From: Pleurodeles waltl
Lineage: Eukaryota > Chordata > Amphibia > Caudata > Salamandridae
Reading direction: 5' to 3'
Assembly: GCF_031143425.1 (NCBI RefSeq)
Contig: NC_090447.1
Coordinates: 22,355,426 to 22,419,425, forward strand
Length of the DNA stretch: 64,000 bases
The translations under genes and the position numbers were made by a program. This document shows positions 54,685 to 63,887 of this stretch, piece after piece. The notes under the pieces were generated by a model. That model did no database searches. It was given only the letters and a program-made list of their open reading frames with translations, and had not been told where the DNA came from. Numbering within the stretch: the stretch's first letter is position 1; each line of letters starts with the position of its first letter.

Positions 54685-56070
54685 CTGATCTTCCCAGACT
54701 TTGGTGACTTCTTCTGCCCCTTACCCACCTTGGGAGGAGTCACAGCTGAATCGACACTCCCCCCGGGACCCTTGTGAGCGGCTTTGCCGGCAGGAGTCTT
54801 CCCCCTCTCCCGTAGGGCACTGTCCAACTTCTGGTGCTTCACAGGGGGTGGACTGGCAGTGCTTTGGCTCCGTGTCACACTGGCTGCCCTGGTGCCCGGT
54901 GCACTCCACATACCTCTAACAGGCACCACTGGTACCGGACTTTTTTTGGCTGAGGTGCTAGTACGGCACCTATGTATTGGAAGGGGGGGTGGTGGGCCAG
55001 AGGTCAAAGTTGCTCAGGAAAGGTTTCTGACGAACACTGGGACGGGTAGCTGGAGGGGGTCTGGGAGTGGAGGAAGAGGAGGTGGTTGTAGGAGGTGTAA
55101 CCTTTGATGCTTTGGGTGCAGGTGCATGTTCTGGAGGCTGTCGTGAGGTGGATGGATGTTGGGTGTGTGTGTGCCCGCGTTTGTGTACTTTGGGAGGGGG
55201 CGTCACAGACACACAGGGAGAGGACACAGGGGACGTGTAAATGGTAGTGGGGGTGGTGAGTGCAGGTGAGCGGGGTGTGGTGCTGGTTGTTCTGGTGCGA
55301 GTCCTAGTGGCTGTAGTGGTTGTGCATGCAGGTGAGAGTGTAGACGACACTGGGAGGGAGGAGGGAGACGACGAGGAGGGGGACACAGTGGAGGCAGTGG
55401 ATGTTGCTGTGTCTGTATGTGGGTGATGCTTGTGTGAGTGCCTGTGGGATGTGGGATGTGTGGTGCCTATGTTTGCCTGAGCTGCCCTTGTGTGTTGACG
55501 TGTGTGCAGGCTGGTCTGATGGTGTGCTTGGGATAGGCTGGTGTACAGGGGATTGCGTCTGGGTGGAGGAAGTTGGAGGGGGGAGGCTAGACACAGGGAC
55601 AATGGCTGCCATCAGTGCTGAGGCCAGAGATTGCAGGGTTCGATGATGGGCAGCCTGACCAGAATAAATGCCCTCCAGGAATGCATTAGTGTGTTGCAAC
55701 TCCCTTTCTACACCCTGGATGGTATTCACAATGGTAGACTGCCCAACAGTGAGTGACCTGAGGAGGTCAATAGCCTCCTCACTGAGGGCAGCAGGGGTGA
55801 CAGGGGCAGGGGCTGCTGGGAGGGTGGTGCTGGTAGGGGGGGTGGCGGCTGTACCTGTAGAAGTGGGGGGCATAGATGTTGCCGCCACCACAAGGGAGCT
55901 CCCATCGGAGGACGAGTCCGTGTCGCTGGTTGCTGATCCGGTGACCGCTGTGAAGCTCCTCTCGCCCTACGTCCCACTGGTGTATTCTGAGTCCATAGTG
56001 TGACCCTCCATGGCCATGTGGGATGCAGCCCCCTCGTGCTCTGGTGCCCCTGAACCTCCTCCTGATGATG
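54685..56070 (-). pseudogene. Harbinger B M1 exon 3, proximal part
   Basis: The exon enters at 56070 after acceptor AG (56072-56071) and is homologous to 4824-6502 in element A. A TAG near 55968 interrupts the acidic N-terminal segment where A has a Glu codon. The helical block follows (LSEEAIDLLRSLTVGQSTIV, ELQHTNAFLEGIYSGQAAH), then the Ser/Thr/Pro/His-rich region in two frames (55891-55304 and 55602-54970), so at least one frameshift is present. A basic tail (KSPVPVVPV, TKAAS-like) leads to the chromovirus insertion at 54685. This copy of M1 is non-functional. Confidence 0.8.
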
Positions 56071-56454
56071 CTGATGCACAAAAGAACAGGGAGAGCACAA
56101 AAAGGGGTGGGGAAACAGAAGAAAGGCAGGTTGAGTGCATGGCTTACCGCTACCGTTGGCGGACAATACAGACATAGCAGCCCCCTGCACTATGCCGTGC
56201 TCCTGGCCTCTACAGATGCAGTTCCTGGGATATGGCCTACATGGCTATGAGTGTCATCTGCCCACATAGATGACACAGGGGCATGTATACCTGTACTTGG
56301 CACTCTACAGAGGTGGGGTGGAGTGGCACATGGCCTGCATTATGGAGGGGCCTAGCCTATGGAACTCTTCCTGGCCTAGGGAAACCCACAGCCCTCCTCC
56401 CCCACCCAGACCCCTCCACTGTGCGCAAAGTCATGAGAATGTGAGTGTACTCAC

Positions 56455-56725
56455 CCCCTTGTGTCTGCTGTGATGCCCTCATGCGCCCATCCAACTCAGG
56501 GTAGGCCACTGACAGGATCCGGAACATCAGGGGGGTCATGGTGCGACGGGCACCCCTCCCACGTTGGGAGGCCATCCCCAGCTGAGCCTCCGCCGTCTTC
56601 TTGCTCCAGCGGCAAATGTCCTCCCATCTTTTACGGCAGTGGGTGCTCCGTCTCTGGTGGACCCCCAGGGTCCGGACGTCCTTGGCGATGGCACGCCAAA
56701 TATCCTTCTTCTGGTGGGTGCTGAC
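56455..56725 (-). CDS. Harbinger B M1 exon 2 (Myb/SANT-like core)
   Basis: A 271-nt exon between an acceptor (TGTAG, 56727-56726) and a donor (GG|GTGAGT, 56454). It enters in phase 0 and leaves in phase 1, matching both neighbours. It encodes the Myb/SANT-like core: VSTHQKKDIWRAIAKDVRTL and RRSTHCRKRWEDICRWSKKT, the tryptophan-containing second and third helices, then an Arg/Gly stretch (MASQRGRGARRTMTP) and LSVAYPELDGRM. This pattern is typical of Myb/SANT-like proteins of Harbinger elements, which bind DNA and help the transposase. The exon is intact in B. Confidence 0.82.
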
Positions 56726-56921
56726 CTACATGACATGTACAGGGGAAGAAGAGAAGTCATTACCAACTGCACCGTCAAAGTGAGTGGCCCACATCCCTGC
56801 CCTTGCCATGTGGCACATGCATTCACACTCCTTCATGCACGCAGAACTCTGCCCCTTCCTACTTACATCCAGCCCTCTCCACCCAGGCATAGCCCATACA
56901 ACTTGCACCCTATGTACTCAC

Positions 56922-57035
56922 CTGTTGGTCTGGAGGACTGTAGAGTAGCGTGTACTGGGTGAGGACCCCATCGACAAGCTTCTCCAACTCCTGTGCAGTG
57001 AAGGCAGGGGCCCTTTCCCCAGATGCACGTGCCAT
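56922..57035 (-). CDS. Harbinger B M1 exon 1 (first SANT helix)
   Basis: ATG at 57035 to donor CAG|GTGAGT at 56922/56921: 114 nt, 38 codons, phase 0. It encodes MARASGERAPAFTAQELEKL followed by VDGVLTQYTLLYSPPDQQ, which is the first helix of a SANT-like domain. It is absent from element A, being inside its deletion. Its start lies about 390 bp from transposase exon 2 on the opposite strand, so M1 is transcribed from inside the transposase gene. Confidence 0.8.
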
Positions 57036-57421
57036 TGTCTCTTCCAGACCGAGGTCACAGCAGCACTTGCAGTGTACGTCCTCTCCTGTCGAAGATCAGG
57101 TATCGAGTGATTGAACAGATAGAAAATGGCGGTGACGTCCGCGGCGGTGACGTCCGCGGCGGTGCGTATCATCTACGACCGCCTACTGCGACGGTGTACA
57201 ACGCCAGCGCAGTTACCTCACATCCCATTGTCCCACTTTGGAGGTCAGGCATCCGCCATTTCAGGGACCCACATGGCTTCATTTACAACTGCGTCACACA
57301 TACCTAGGCCTGGACTCAACACACATACAGGAAGATTTTTGTATTTTGTGTCGTGTTCTGTGTAGCTGTGGGTACATACCTCAGAATTGGTTGACTCTGT
57401 GGTCTCTGTTGTCCTTCCTAG

Positions 57422-58457
57422 GCACCGTCAGCTGGGACATGTGAGGAGATGGCGGAATCCTCCGGTGTACCGACCGCTGGTGGACCTGTTGACAATGGAG
57501 GAGCGACATTTAATCATCACCTACAGGTTTGACCATGCCACAATCTATGAACTGTGTACCCAGTTGGAGCCAGACCTTATGTCACCAATCCACCATCCCA
57601 CAGGAATCCCACCTCAAGTGCAGGTGCTATCAGTGCTCCATTTCCTAGCAAGTGGGTCATTTCAAACAACAGTGGCCATGGCATCAGGGATGTCCCAGCC
57701 TATGTTTTCCAACGTGTTGTCCAGAGTGTTGTCTGCCCTGCTGAAACACATGAGGAGCTACATCGTTTTCCCTCAGGTGGAGGATTTGGCTACAGTTAAA
57801 GGTGACTTCTATGCCCTGGGACATATCCCTAACATCATAGGTGCCATTGATGGGACACATGTGGCCTTGGTACCCCCACGCAGGCGTGAACAGGTGTACA
57901 GGAACCGGAAGAGTTATCATTCGATGAATGTACAGATGGTATGTTTGGCAGACCAGTACATCTCCCAGGTAAATGCTATGTTCTCCGGCTCAGTGCATGA
58001 CGCCTACCTCCTGTGGAATAGCAGCATCCCTTATGTGATTGGTCAACTCCAGAGGCACCAGGTGTGGCTATTAGGGGACTCTGGTTCCCCCAACCTGTCA
58101 TGGCTACTGACCCCAGTGAGGAATCCCAGAACCAGGGCAGAGGAACGCTACAATGAGGCCCATGGGCAGACTAGGAGGGTGATCGAACGCACCTTCGGCC
58201 TCCTGAAGGCCAGGTTCAGGTGCCTGCATATGACAGGTGGTTCCCTATTCTACTCACCAAGGAAGGTGTGCCAGATCATCATCGCCTGCTCTATGCTTCA
58301 CAATCTTGCTTTGCGACGCCAGGTGCCTTTTCTGCAGGAGGATGGTCCAGATGACGGTGTTGTGGCAGCTTTGGAGCCTGTGGACAGTGATGAGGAGGAA
58401 GCTGAGGAAGAAGACATTGAAAACAGGGACTCTGTCATACAGCAATATTTCCAGTGA
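57422..58457 (+). CDS. Harbinger B HARBI1-like DDE transposase, exon 2
   Basis: After acceptor CTTCCTAG (57421) the exon enters in phase 2 and reads HRQLGHVRRWRNPPVYRPLV to a stop at 58455-58457. With exon 1 the protein would be about 372 residues, close to HARBI1 (about 350). A helical N-terminal region contains FLASGSFQTTVAMASGMSQP, the helix-turn-helix-like DNA-binding segment of this family. The DDE nuclease follows: IIGAIDGTHVALVPP (Asp), GSVHDAYLLWNSS (Asp), [15 protein letters not shown], and RRVIERTFGLLKARFRCL (Glu). The C-terminus is acidic (SDEEEAEEEDIEN). No stop or frameshift is visible. It cuts and inserts the element at TWA-type 3-bp sites and probably needs a Myb-like partner. 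Confidence 0.92.
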
Positions 58458-58827
58458 CACACAGGTGAGAACAATTTCTTTACTAGTACATTTACTTTCA
58501 CACTTCTACCTCTATCCTGTCTGTCAATTTCAAGCAGTATTTGGTAACTGTGTTGTACATTTCCATTACGGTTTCACAGGTGTGGTTACCAACGTGTGTC
58601 ATCTGCTTGCATCCTTCATGGACTTGTGATGTGTGACATAGGTATGTTGACATTACATTTTCAAAAGGATTTTGTCATTGTCATAGATAATACACATTTT
58701 CAAAATCACAGACTGACTCCAGATTGTTTTGTGGTTCAAGGGTGTTTATTGAAGTGCTAATTATTGGAGGGGGTGGCAAAATGGTGATGGTGGAGGAATG
58801 TCCATGGCAGAGTCTAGTCTATTAGTC

Positions 58828-59753
58828 TCACAGGTGCACTGCCCACACGGGCATAGGAAGTGGAGCTGGGGCAGTTCCAATATGGACAGGGTAACAAAGT
58901 GGGACAGTTGGATGACAATCAGGGTGGTCTAATTTCCTGGCGGGGGTCTTGCCATCTTGCTCTGTCCTGTTCCTGGATCTCAGGGACCGCTTGAGGGGTG
59001 GTTCTCCGTCTGCAGGGGGTGGGGTGCTGGTGTGGTGGTCCTGTGGCGGGGCGTCCTGTCCACTAGCGCCGGCGGAGGTGGTGGGCAGTTCATCGTCCAG
59101 GCTAGTGTCAGGGGCCCCTTGGAGTGCCACGGTGTCCCTCATGGTCTTCTGTATGTCCTTCAGAACCCCTATGATGGTGCCCAGGGCGGGGCTGATGGTT
59201 CTGAGCTCCTCCCTGAACCCCAAATACTGTTCCTCCTGCAGGCGCTGGGTCTCCTGAAACTTGGCCAGGACTGTAGCCATCGTCTCCTGGGAGTGGTGGT
59301 ATGCTCCCATGATGGAGGAGAGGGCCTAGTGGAGAGTGGGTTCCCTTGGCCTGTCCGCCCCCTGTCGCACAGCAGCCCTCCCAGTTCCCCTGTGTTCCTG
59401 TGCCTCCATCCCCTGGACTGTGTGCCCACTACCACTGCCCCCAGGTCCCTGTTGTTGTTGGGGTGGTGGGTTATCCTGGGTTCCCTGTAGTGGTGGACAC
59501 ACAGCTGATTGACGTGTCCTGGGTACGGAGTTATGGGCCCGCTGGGTGGGTGCTGTGCTGGTGTTACCAGAGGGTGGAAGGTCAGTGTTGGGCTGTGCCT
59601 GTGCGAGGGAAACCGACTGTCCCGAGGCCCACGATGGTCCGGGCTGGTCATCTGGATCCAGTTGGCCAGAGCTGCTGTCATCAGTGAGGGGCTCTTCTGT
59701 GGGTGGGGTAGAGATGTCTGGACCCTCCTGTCTGGTGACGTTACTTAGTGGTC
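58828..59753 (-). pseudogene. Harbinger B M2, exon 2
   Basis: Enters after CTGCAG (59755-59754) in phase 1. It encodes an acidic, Pro/Ser-rich region, a Gln-rich stretch, then PREPTLH followed by a TAG near 59326, and continues in frame with the coiled-coil block (MGAYHHSQETMATVLAKFQE, LGFREELRTISPALGTII) and a basic tail. In element A the stop position is not present but a frameshift is. The stop here and one in exon 1 make M2 of B non-functional. The final codons extend past the A stop (KTPARKLDH), so the C-terminus differs. Confidence 0.7.
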
Positions 59754-60074
59754 CTGCAGGGGTATAAAAGCTTGATTATTGCATCTGTGTGTGTCATGGT
59801 GTGCAATGGGTGGGTGAGAGTGTACCCCAGTGCTAGCATTCCTGTGTGGGGGCTGGGGTGATGATGGTTAGGGGGTTGTATGGGTATGTGCAGTGGGCAT
59901 GCTTTAGTGATGGGTGTCCATGCTTTGTTGTGTCATGCAGGGTTTAGTTTTGGGATGGGTGGTTTGTGTTATTAGTACATTAGTGAGGAGTTGTGATAGG
60001 GGAGGGGGTGAGGGTGGGGGTGTGTGATAGCATGCAGGTAGGGTGGGGGATATGATAGTTAAGATTTGACTTAC

Positions 60075-60453
60075 CAGTGTCCATTCCTCCACCGACTCCT
60101 CCGAGGCCCTCAGGATGCATAATGGTCAATACTTGCTCCTCCCATGTTGTTAGTTGTGGGGGAGGAGGTGGGGGTCCGCCGCCAGTCTACTGAATTGCGA
60201 TGTTGTGCCTGGAGACCACGGAACGCACCTTCCCCCTTGGGTCGTTCCACCTCTTCCTGATGTCCTCTCGATTTCTTGGGTGCTGTCCCACTGCGTTGAC
60301 CCTGTCCACGATTCTTCGTCATAGCTCCATCTTCCTAGCTATAGAGGTGTGCTGCACCTGTGATCCAAATAGCTGTGGCTCTACCCGTACGATTTCCTCC
60401 ACCATAACCCTGAGCTCCTCCTCCGAAAACCTGGGGTGTCTTTGGCGTGCCAT
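60075..60453 (-). pseudogene. Harbinger B M2, exon 1 with nonsense codon
   Basis: Same 379-nt exon as 9596-9974. It starts MARQRHPRFSEEELRVMVEE and keeps the first SANT helix and ARKMEL, but the conserved tryptophan codon is TGA at about 60321, where copy A has TGG. The rest of the domain (RRIVDRVNAV, EDIRKRWNDPRGK) is still in the same frame. A second stop lies near 60190. The donor is CTG|GTAAGT at 60075. Loss of M2 in B with a preserved transposase suggests M2 can be supplied by other copies. Confidence 0.8.
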
Positions 60454-60759
60454 GGGGTGGTGTAGGTGATGTGTGGGGTGCTGTATGTGGTGATGAGTGT
60501 GGTGATGTGTAGTTATGTGGGGTGTTTTGTGCGAGGATGTTGTGTGGATGATGGTGTTGTGTGTCTCTGTGTGGTGGGGTTGTCTATTGCTGTGCTCTCT
60601 CTCTGTCTCCTTCGTCTCGAATTTTTGATCGTAGGGGTTTGTGGGTGATGTGGGGGTGTGTTTTATATTGTATTGATTGTGTGGGAGTGGTGTTTGTATG
60701 TGTCTCAGGTGTGTGTATTTTGAATTGTCCAATGTGGCGGTGTTTTGGAGATGTGTGTG

Positions 60760-61056
60760 CATTTTGAGCGCGGCGGTGTGTACTGCCAATGGAATACCGC
60801 GGTTGAAAGACCGCTGCGTGGATTCGTGGGTCGTAATAGCATGGGCGTGTTTCTGTTGGCGTGACGGTGGAGGATCTGTTTTCGCCAGTTTATCACCGAC
60901 CTTTGGTGTGGCGGACTTGTGTGGGTGTCTGAATTTCTGCGGATTCCGAGATGTGGGTCATAATAGCTGTGGTGGAATTCCGCGACCGCGGCGGTGTATT
61001 GGCGGTCTTCTGCACAGCGGTAAGCGCCTTTTACCGCCAATGTTGTAATGACCCCC
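60760..61056 (-). repeat. Right terminus of Harbinger B
   Basis: It is highly similar to the right terminus of A over about 300 bp, with CGCGGCGGTG, CCGCGACCGCGGCGG and TTTTACCGCC motifs, ending GTTGTAATGACCCCC. The outer 15 bp are an exact inverse of the left terminus. Confidence 0.9.
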
Positions 61057-61059
61057 TAT

Positions 61060-61440
61060 ACTGTTTATTAGTGCCGTACTGTGTGAATTTTGTATAGCAT
61101 ACGTACGTGTATGACTATTAAGTGTCTATAATCAATGACTATTCTATATGAATGGTCCGGCTTTGCAACAGGAAATAACGGATTATTCATTGCAGATGTA
61201 CAGGGCTCAATCACTCCCTGGTACTCAAGTTGGGCGAGGATCTCCCTCACCGGAGCTTTTGCTTCATGTTTAACAGGCTATTGTGGCTGTGGTTGGGGCG
61301 TAAACCTAACGGGAATAACATGACAAGGAGACTCCTTGTCCCAACCTACCTGATTGCGGTATAATGCAGGTGCCTGCGCTAAAGCCCATTCAGAAGCATA
61401 GGCGTCTTTGTCTGTTTCTGGAACAAGATCGGAGAAAGAA
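61060..61440 (-). pseudogene. Endogenous retrovirus reverse transcriptase, N-terminal part
   Basis: The frame holds REILAQLEYQGVIEPCTSAM, NNPLFPVAKPDHSYRIVIDY and RHL, the finger-domain motifs of retroviral RT, and runs up to the Harbinger B target site TAT (61057-61059). Its continuation is at 43994 downward. A conserved stretch upstream contains PCHVIPVRFTPQPQP before two stops. The ATG of the open frame (61250) is internal and not a true start. Confidence 0.82.
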
Positions 61441-61540
61441 GGTAAAATGACATCTTTCCCATGCGGGAGCTAGCGGACGTGTTCATGTGGCCAGTCTCTT
61501 TCAGCCAATAGGATATCACTAGTAAGCTCATCCCAAAATA

Positions 61541-61726
61541 TCACACTAATAATGCACTCCACGTCCCCCAGCCATCCGCTGTTTCAACTGCGATGTAATC
61601 GCTAGTTGCTGACGCATCCAGATGATCTTTCAGACTCTGGCGACATATCGTGACCTCTTCTGCGCTGTCTAACAGAGTCACTGCCCACGTCTTGTTCCTC
61701 AACAGTGTTCTCAAGTATACTGGCAT
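61541..61726 (-). pseudogene. Endogenous retrovirus aspartic protease region
   Basis: The frame contains AVTLLDSAEEVTICRQSL, matching the retroviral protease active site LLD(S/T)(A/G)xxxTI with catalytic Asp kept. A stop follows about 40 codons on. It lies between the end of gag (61836) and RT, in the usual place. In foamy viruses protease is encoded with pol, which fits the separate frame from gag. Confidence 0.65.
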
Positions 61727-61835
61727 TCGTAGCTGTCAGTGCTGCCACCTTCTTCTTTTTAAACTGTGGCTTTTGCTAAGGAGTCTTTTCTTCTTTTTTA
61801 ATGGTAGACTGCAGAGAGTCTTTCTTTTCTTTCAC

Positions 61836-63350
61836 TTATTCAGGATGTCGATCTTGACGGCCCCCTCTCTCGCTACGTCTATCCGGTGTGTCCTGAAAGG
61901 AACGAGAGGGACGTGAATCAGTATATCTGTCTGGAGTTTTAATGTTCTCCCTATTTCTGAGATTATGTGGGTTATTACAACTTTGGAGGAGGTGTTAATC
62001 CATCCCAAAAGTGACGGTAAAGTGACGGATATACCACCAGCCGTATTATGAGTTCCGTAGGATATAATGGACTCATAATACGGCTGGTGGTATATCCGTC
62101 ACTTTACCGTCACTTTTGGGACGGATTAACACCTCCTCCAAAGTTGTAATAACCCCCTATATCTCCTTTCAGAGTTCCCCGGGTGTGGAGAATCAGCTCT
62201 CTCATTTATTCTTTCTTTGAAATCTTTTTGTTTGTCACAGCGCTTCTTAGAGCCCTCTTGTGCCTGCTTTGTACCCTCCTTAAGGGCGGGTCTTTGTAAC
62301 TCCAATTTCTTTGGTTTGGCTCCCAAACTATCCCGTCCTATACTAGTATAGCTATCGGAATTTATTTTCGGTAGCTGTCTCCTTTGTTCCTGGTGTGGAG
62401 TTTCGCGGAGATGCTGGCGAATTGCCAGTGCTACCACTTCCCCTTTAATGTTACTGAGTATTATTGAGGATACGGCGTCAAAGTTACGCATTAATTTCTT
62501 CCCCAAATCCAGGGCTGGTGCAGCCCCATGCTCATTTTGTATTTGTTTTAATACTTCCGGTAAATTGGCAAGTGTCGGGATACCATGTGTGGTAGTATAT
62601 ATGGCTGCGAAGACTGTACCCCATGTGGCACAGTCATCCACCGAGGGAACCATTGCAAAAGGCAAGCACATAGTGAGCAGTCTTTGTTTTTCTTGTGGTC
62701 CCGAATGGGGAAACACAGCTTCCAGCTGATTAGTTTTCTGGGCAATCCAGAACGGTATTTTTTCCCGTTCCACCGGCACTTTACCCATAATAGTATGTAC
62801 TGTTTGTGGATTAATCCCAGTAGCCAACTGATAACCACCAGTTACTGCCGGTGCTGGACGCTCTGGTGTTGTGTTCAATGTTCGCATTACGAACTGAACT
62901 AATCGTCTATATAATGTCACCAATTCATTATATAAATTTCGCAGATCTGCTATTTGCATATTCTGTATGCCTGGGTGAGGTGTGTAGGTGGCAAACAAAA
63001 GGCCATGTTGCTCCATCATTACTTAATGGACCTAACCTCACTCTTTGTAGTACATGTGGTAGGGCACCTTCGAACCAGTTCTGATGCTCTTGGTATGTGA
63101 GCGATATTTCATGATACTGGTATGCTCGGTATCGTTGAGGTACGTTTGCAATTTCATATGTGTGGAATGTATGTGTTCTTTGGTCGACCTCAGGAAAGGT
63201 GACCCAACAGTAAAATGTTTCTGTTGGGTATGCTTCATTAGCTTCTATTATAAGAGTTACATCCCCGCCTTCATCTGTAAGGCCATGCATTAATAAATGT
63301 TGTGTTAGTGCTTGTCTAGCATTTTCAGGAATGTCAATTGCGTTAGCCAT
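61836..63350 (-). pseudogene. Endogenous retrovirus gag, frameshifted and MITE-interrupted
   Basis: Starts at ATG 63350 (MANAIDIPENARQALTQHLL). The first frame runs to 62928, but the homologous continuation switches frame near 63015 into FATYTPHPGIQNMQIADLRN, and a long helical segment follows with IPFWIAQKTNQLEAVFPHSG and LLTMCLPFAMVPSVDDCATW, the capsid-like part. The C-terminal region is rich in Lys, Arg and Gln, and after the 191-bp MITE continues with Arg/Gly-rich sequence to a TAA at 61836-61838. I see no CX2CX4HX4C box. Lack of that box with a basic, Gly/Arg-bearing end is a foamy-like property. One frameshift and the MITE inactivate it. Confidence 0.65.
61967..62157. mobile_element. 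191-bp near-perfect palindromic MITE
   Basis: The element is an almost complete inverted repeat, about 85-bp arms around a short asymmetric centre (TTCCGTAGGATATAATGG). The ends are GTGGGTTATTACAAC and GTTGTAATAACCCCC, and the 3-bp duplication is TAT (61964-61966, 62158-62160). The termini resemble the Harbinger elements here. It lies in the retroviral gag; without it the gag frame is continuous. The arms would fold into one long hairpin in RNA or single-stranded DNA. Confidence 0.93.
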
Positions 63351-63562
63351 ATTTGTTTAGAAACAGTGGAACACCAAAATGGGGAGTATAAGTCCTTTTT
63401 ATGAGTTCAAGCTCGAACAACCTACAGCGTAGTCAGGTGTTACCTTTTCAGCTGAGGATGATTTTACCAAAGACCATGGACGTCTCCGTATAATGGTACT
63501 TAGGGTACCTGTTTTCTGTGAGACAGTGATAGTCGGGGTATCCGTAAATTAGTGCCTAAACA

Positions 63563-63580
63563 CCATCGTTGGTGGTGCCA
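63563..63580 (-). promoter_or_regulatory. Candidate primer-binding site of the retrovirus
   Basis: On the minus strand, ACAACA is followed by TGGCACCACCAACGATGG about 210 bases before gag. A TGG start directly after a CA end is the usual LTR/primer-site boundary. I cannot match a specific tRNA with confidence; it only loosely resembles the TGGCGCCCAACG site used by lysine tRNA-primed viruses. Confidence 0.35.
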
Positions 63581-63887
63581 TGTTGTACTTTGGACTCTTG
63601 CTCTGGGCAAGACTGCTGGTTCAAGGATGACAGTACTTTTGCTTGTAGGCGACTACGCCTTTCCAGCAACAAATCGCAACTGTTGTCCCAACCTTACCGG
63701 CTCACTAGCAGCACCTCACCAGAAATACAATAGTAAAAGGTGATTTGTGGTAGCCTTTACGCATGAACTCGAGAGTAAGACATCTCAGGGAGTGTCATGG
63801 TTAAACGGAGATTACCCCTTTCTCACAGATATATCATGTCTCATACAAACACAGGCAATGACAAAGATGCAGTAGTTTCAATAGTTT
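63581..63887 (-). other. Noncoding stretch between env end and gag, possible LTR or LTR remnant
   Basis: It should hold an LTR if the upstream env piece and the gag belong to the same family. Minus-strand signals are AATAAA at about 63884, a purine run GAGAAAGGGG near 63810 (possible polypurine tract) and a terminal ACAACA. No TATA box is evident, and the length (about 230-300 bp) is short for a retroviral LTR, so part may be deleted. Confidence 0.35.

Larger units (their letters stand above)
43998..61056 (+). mobile_element. Harbinger element B (three-gene type, carrying nested elements)
   Basis: The termini are GGGGGTCATTACAAC and GTTGTAATGACCCCC, flanked by the 3-bp duplication TAT (43995-43997 and 61057-61059). 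The insertion splits the retroviral reverse transcriptase gene. Without the nested chromovirus the element is about 9.0 kb. It carries transposase exon 1 (44327), expanded tandem arrays, M1 (minus, exon 3 split by the chromovirus), transposase exon 2 (57422-58457) and M2 (minus). Noncoding 44410-44881 is intron, 58458-58827 a 3' spacer between convergent genes and 59754-60074 an M2 intron. The transposase frame is intact, but both Myb-like genes have nonsense changes. Confidence 0.93.
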
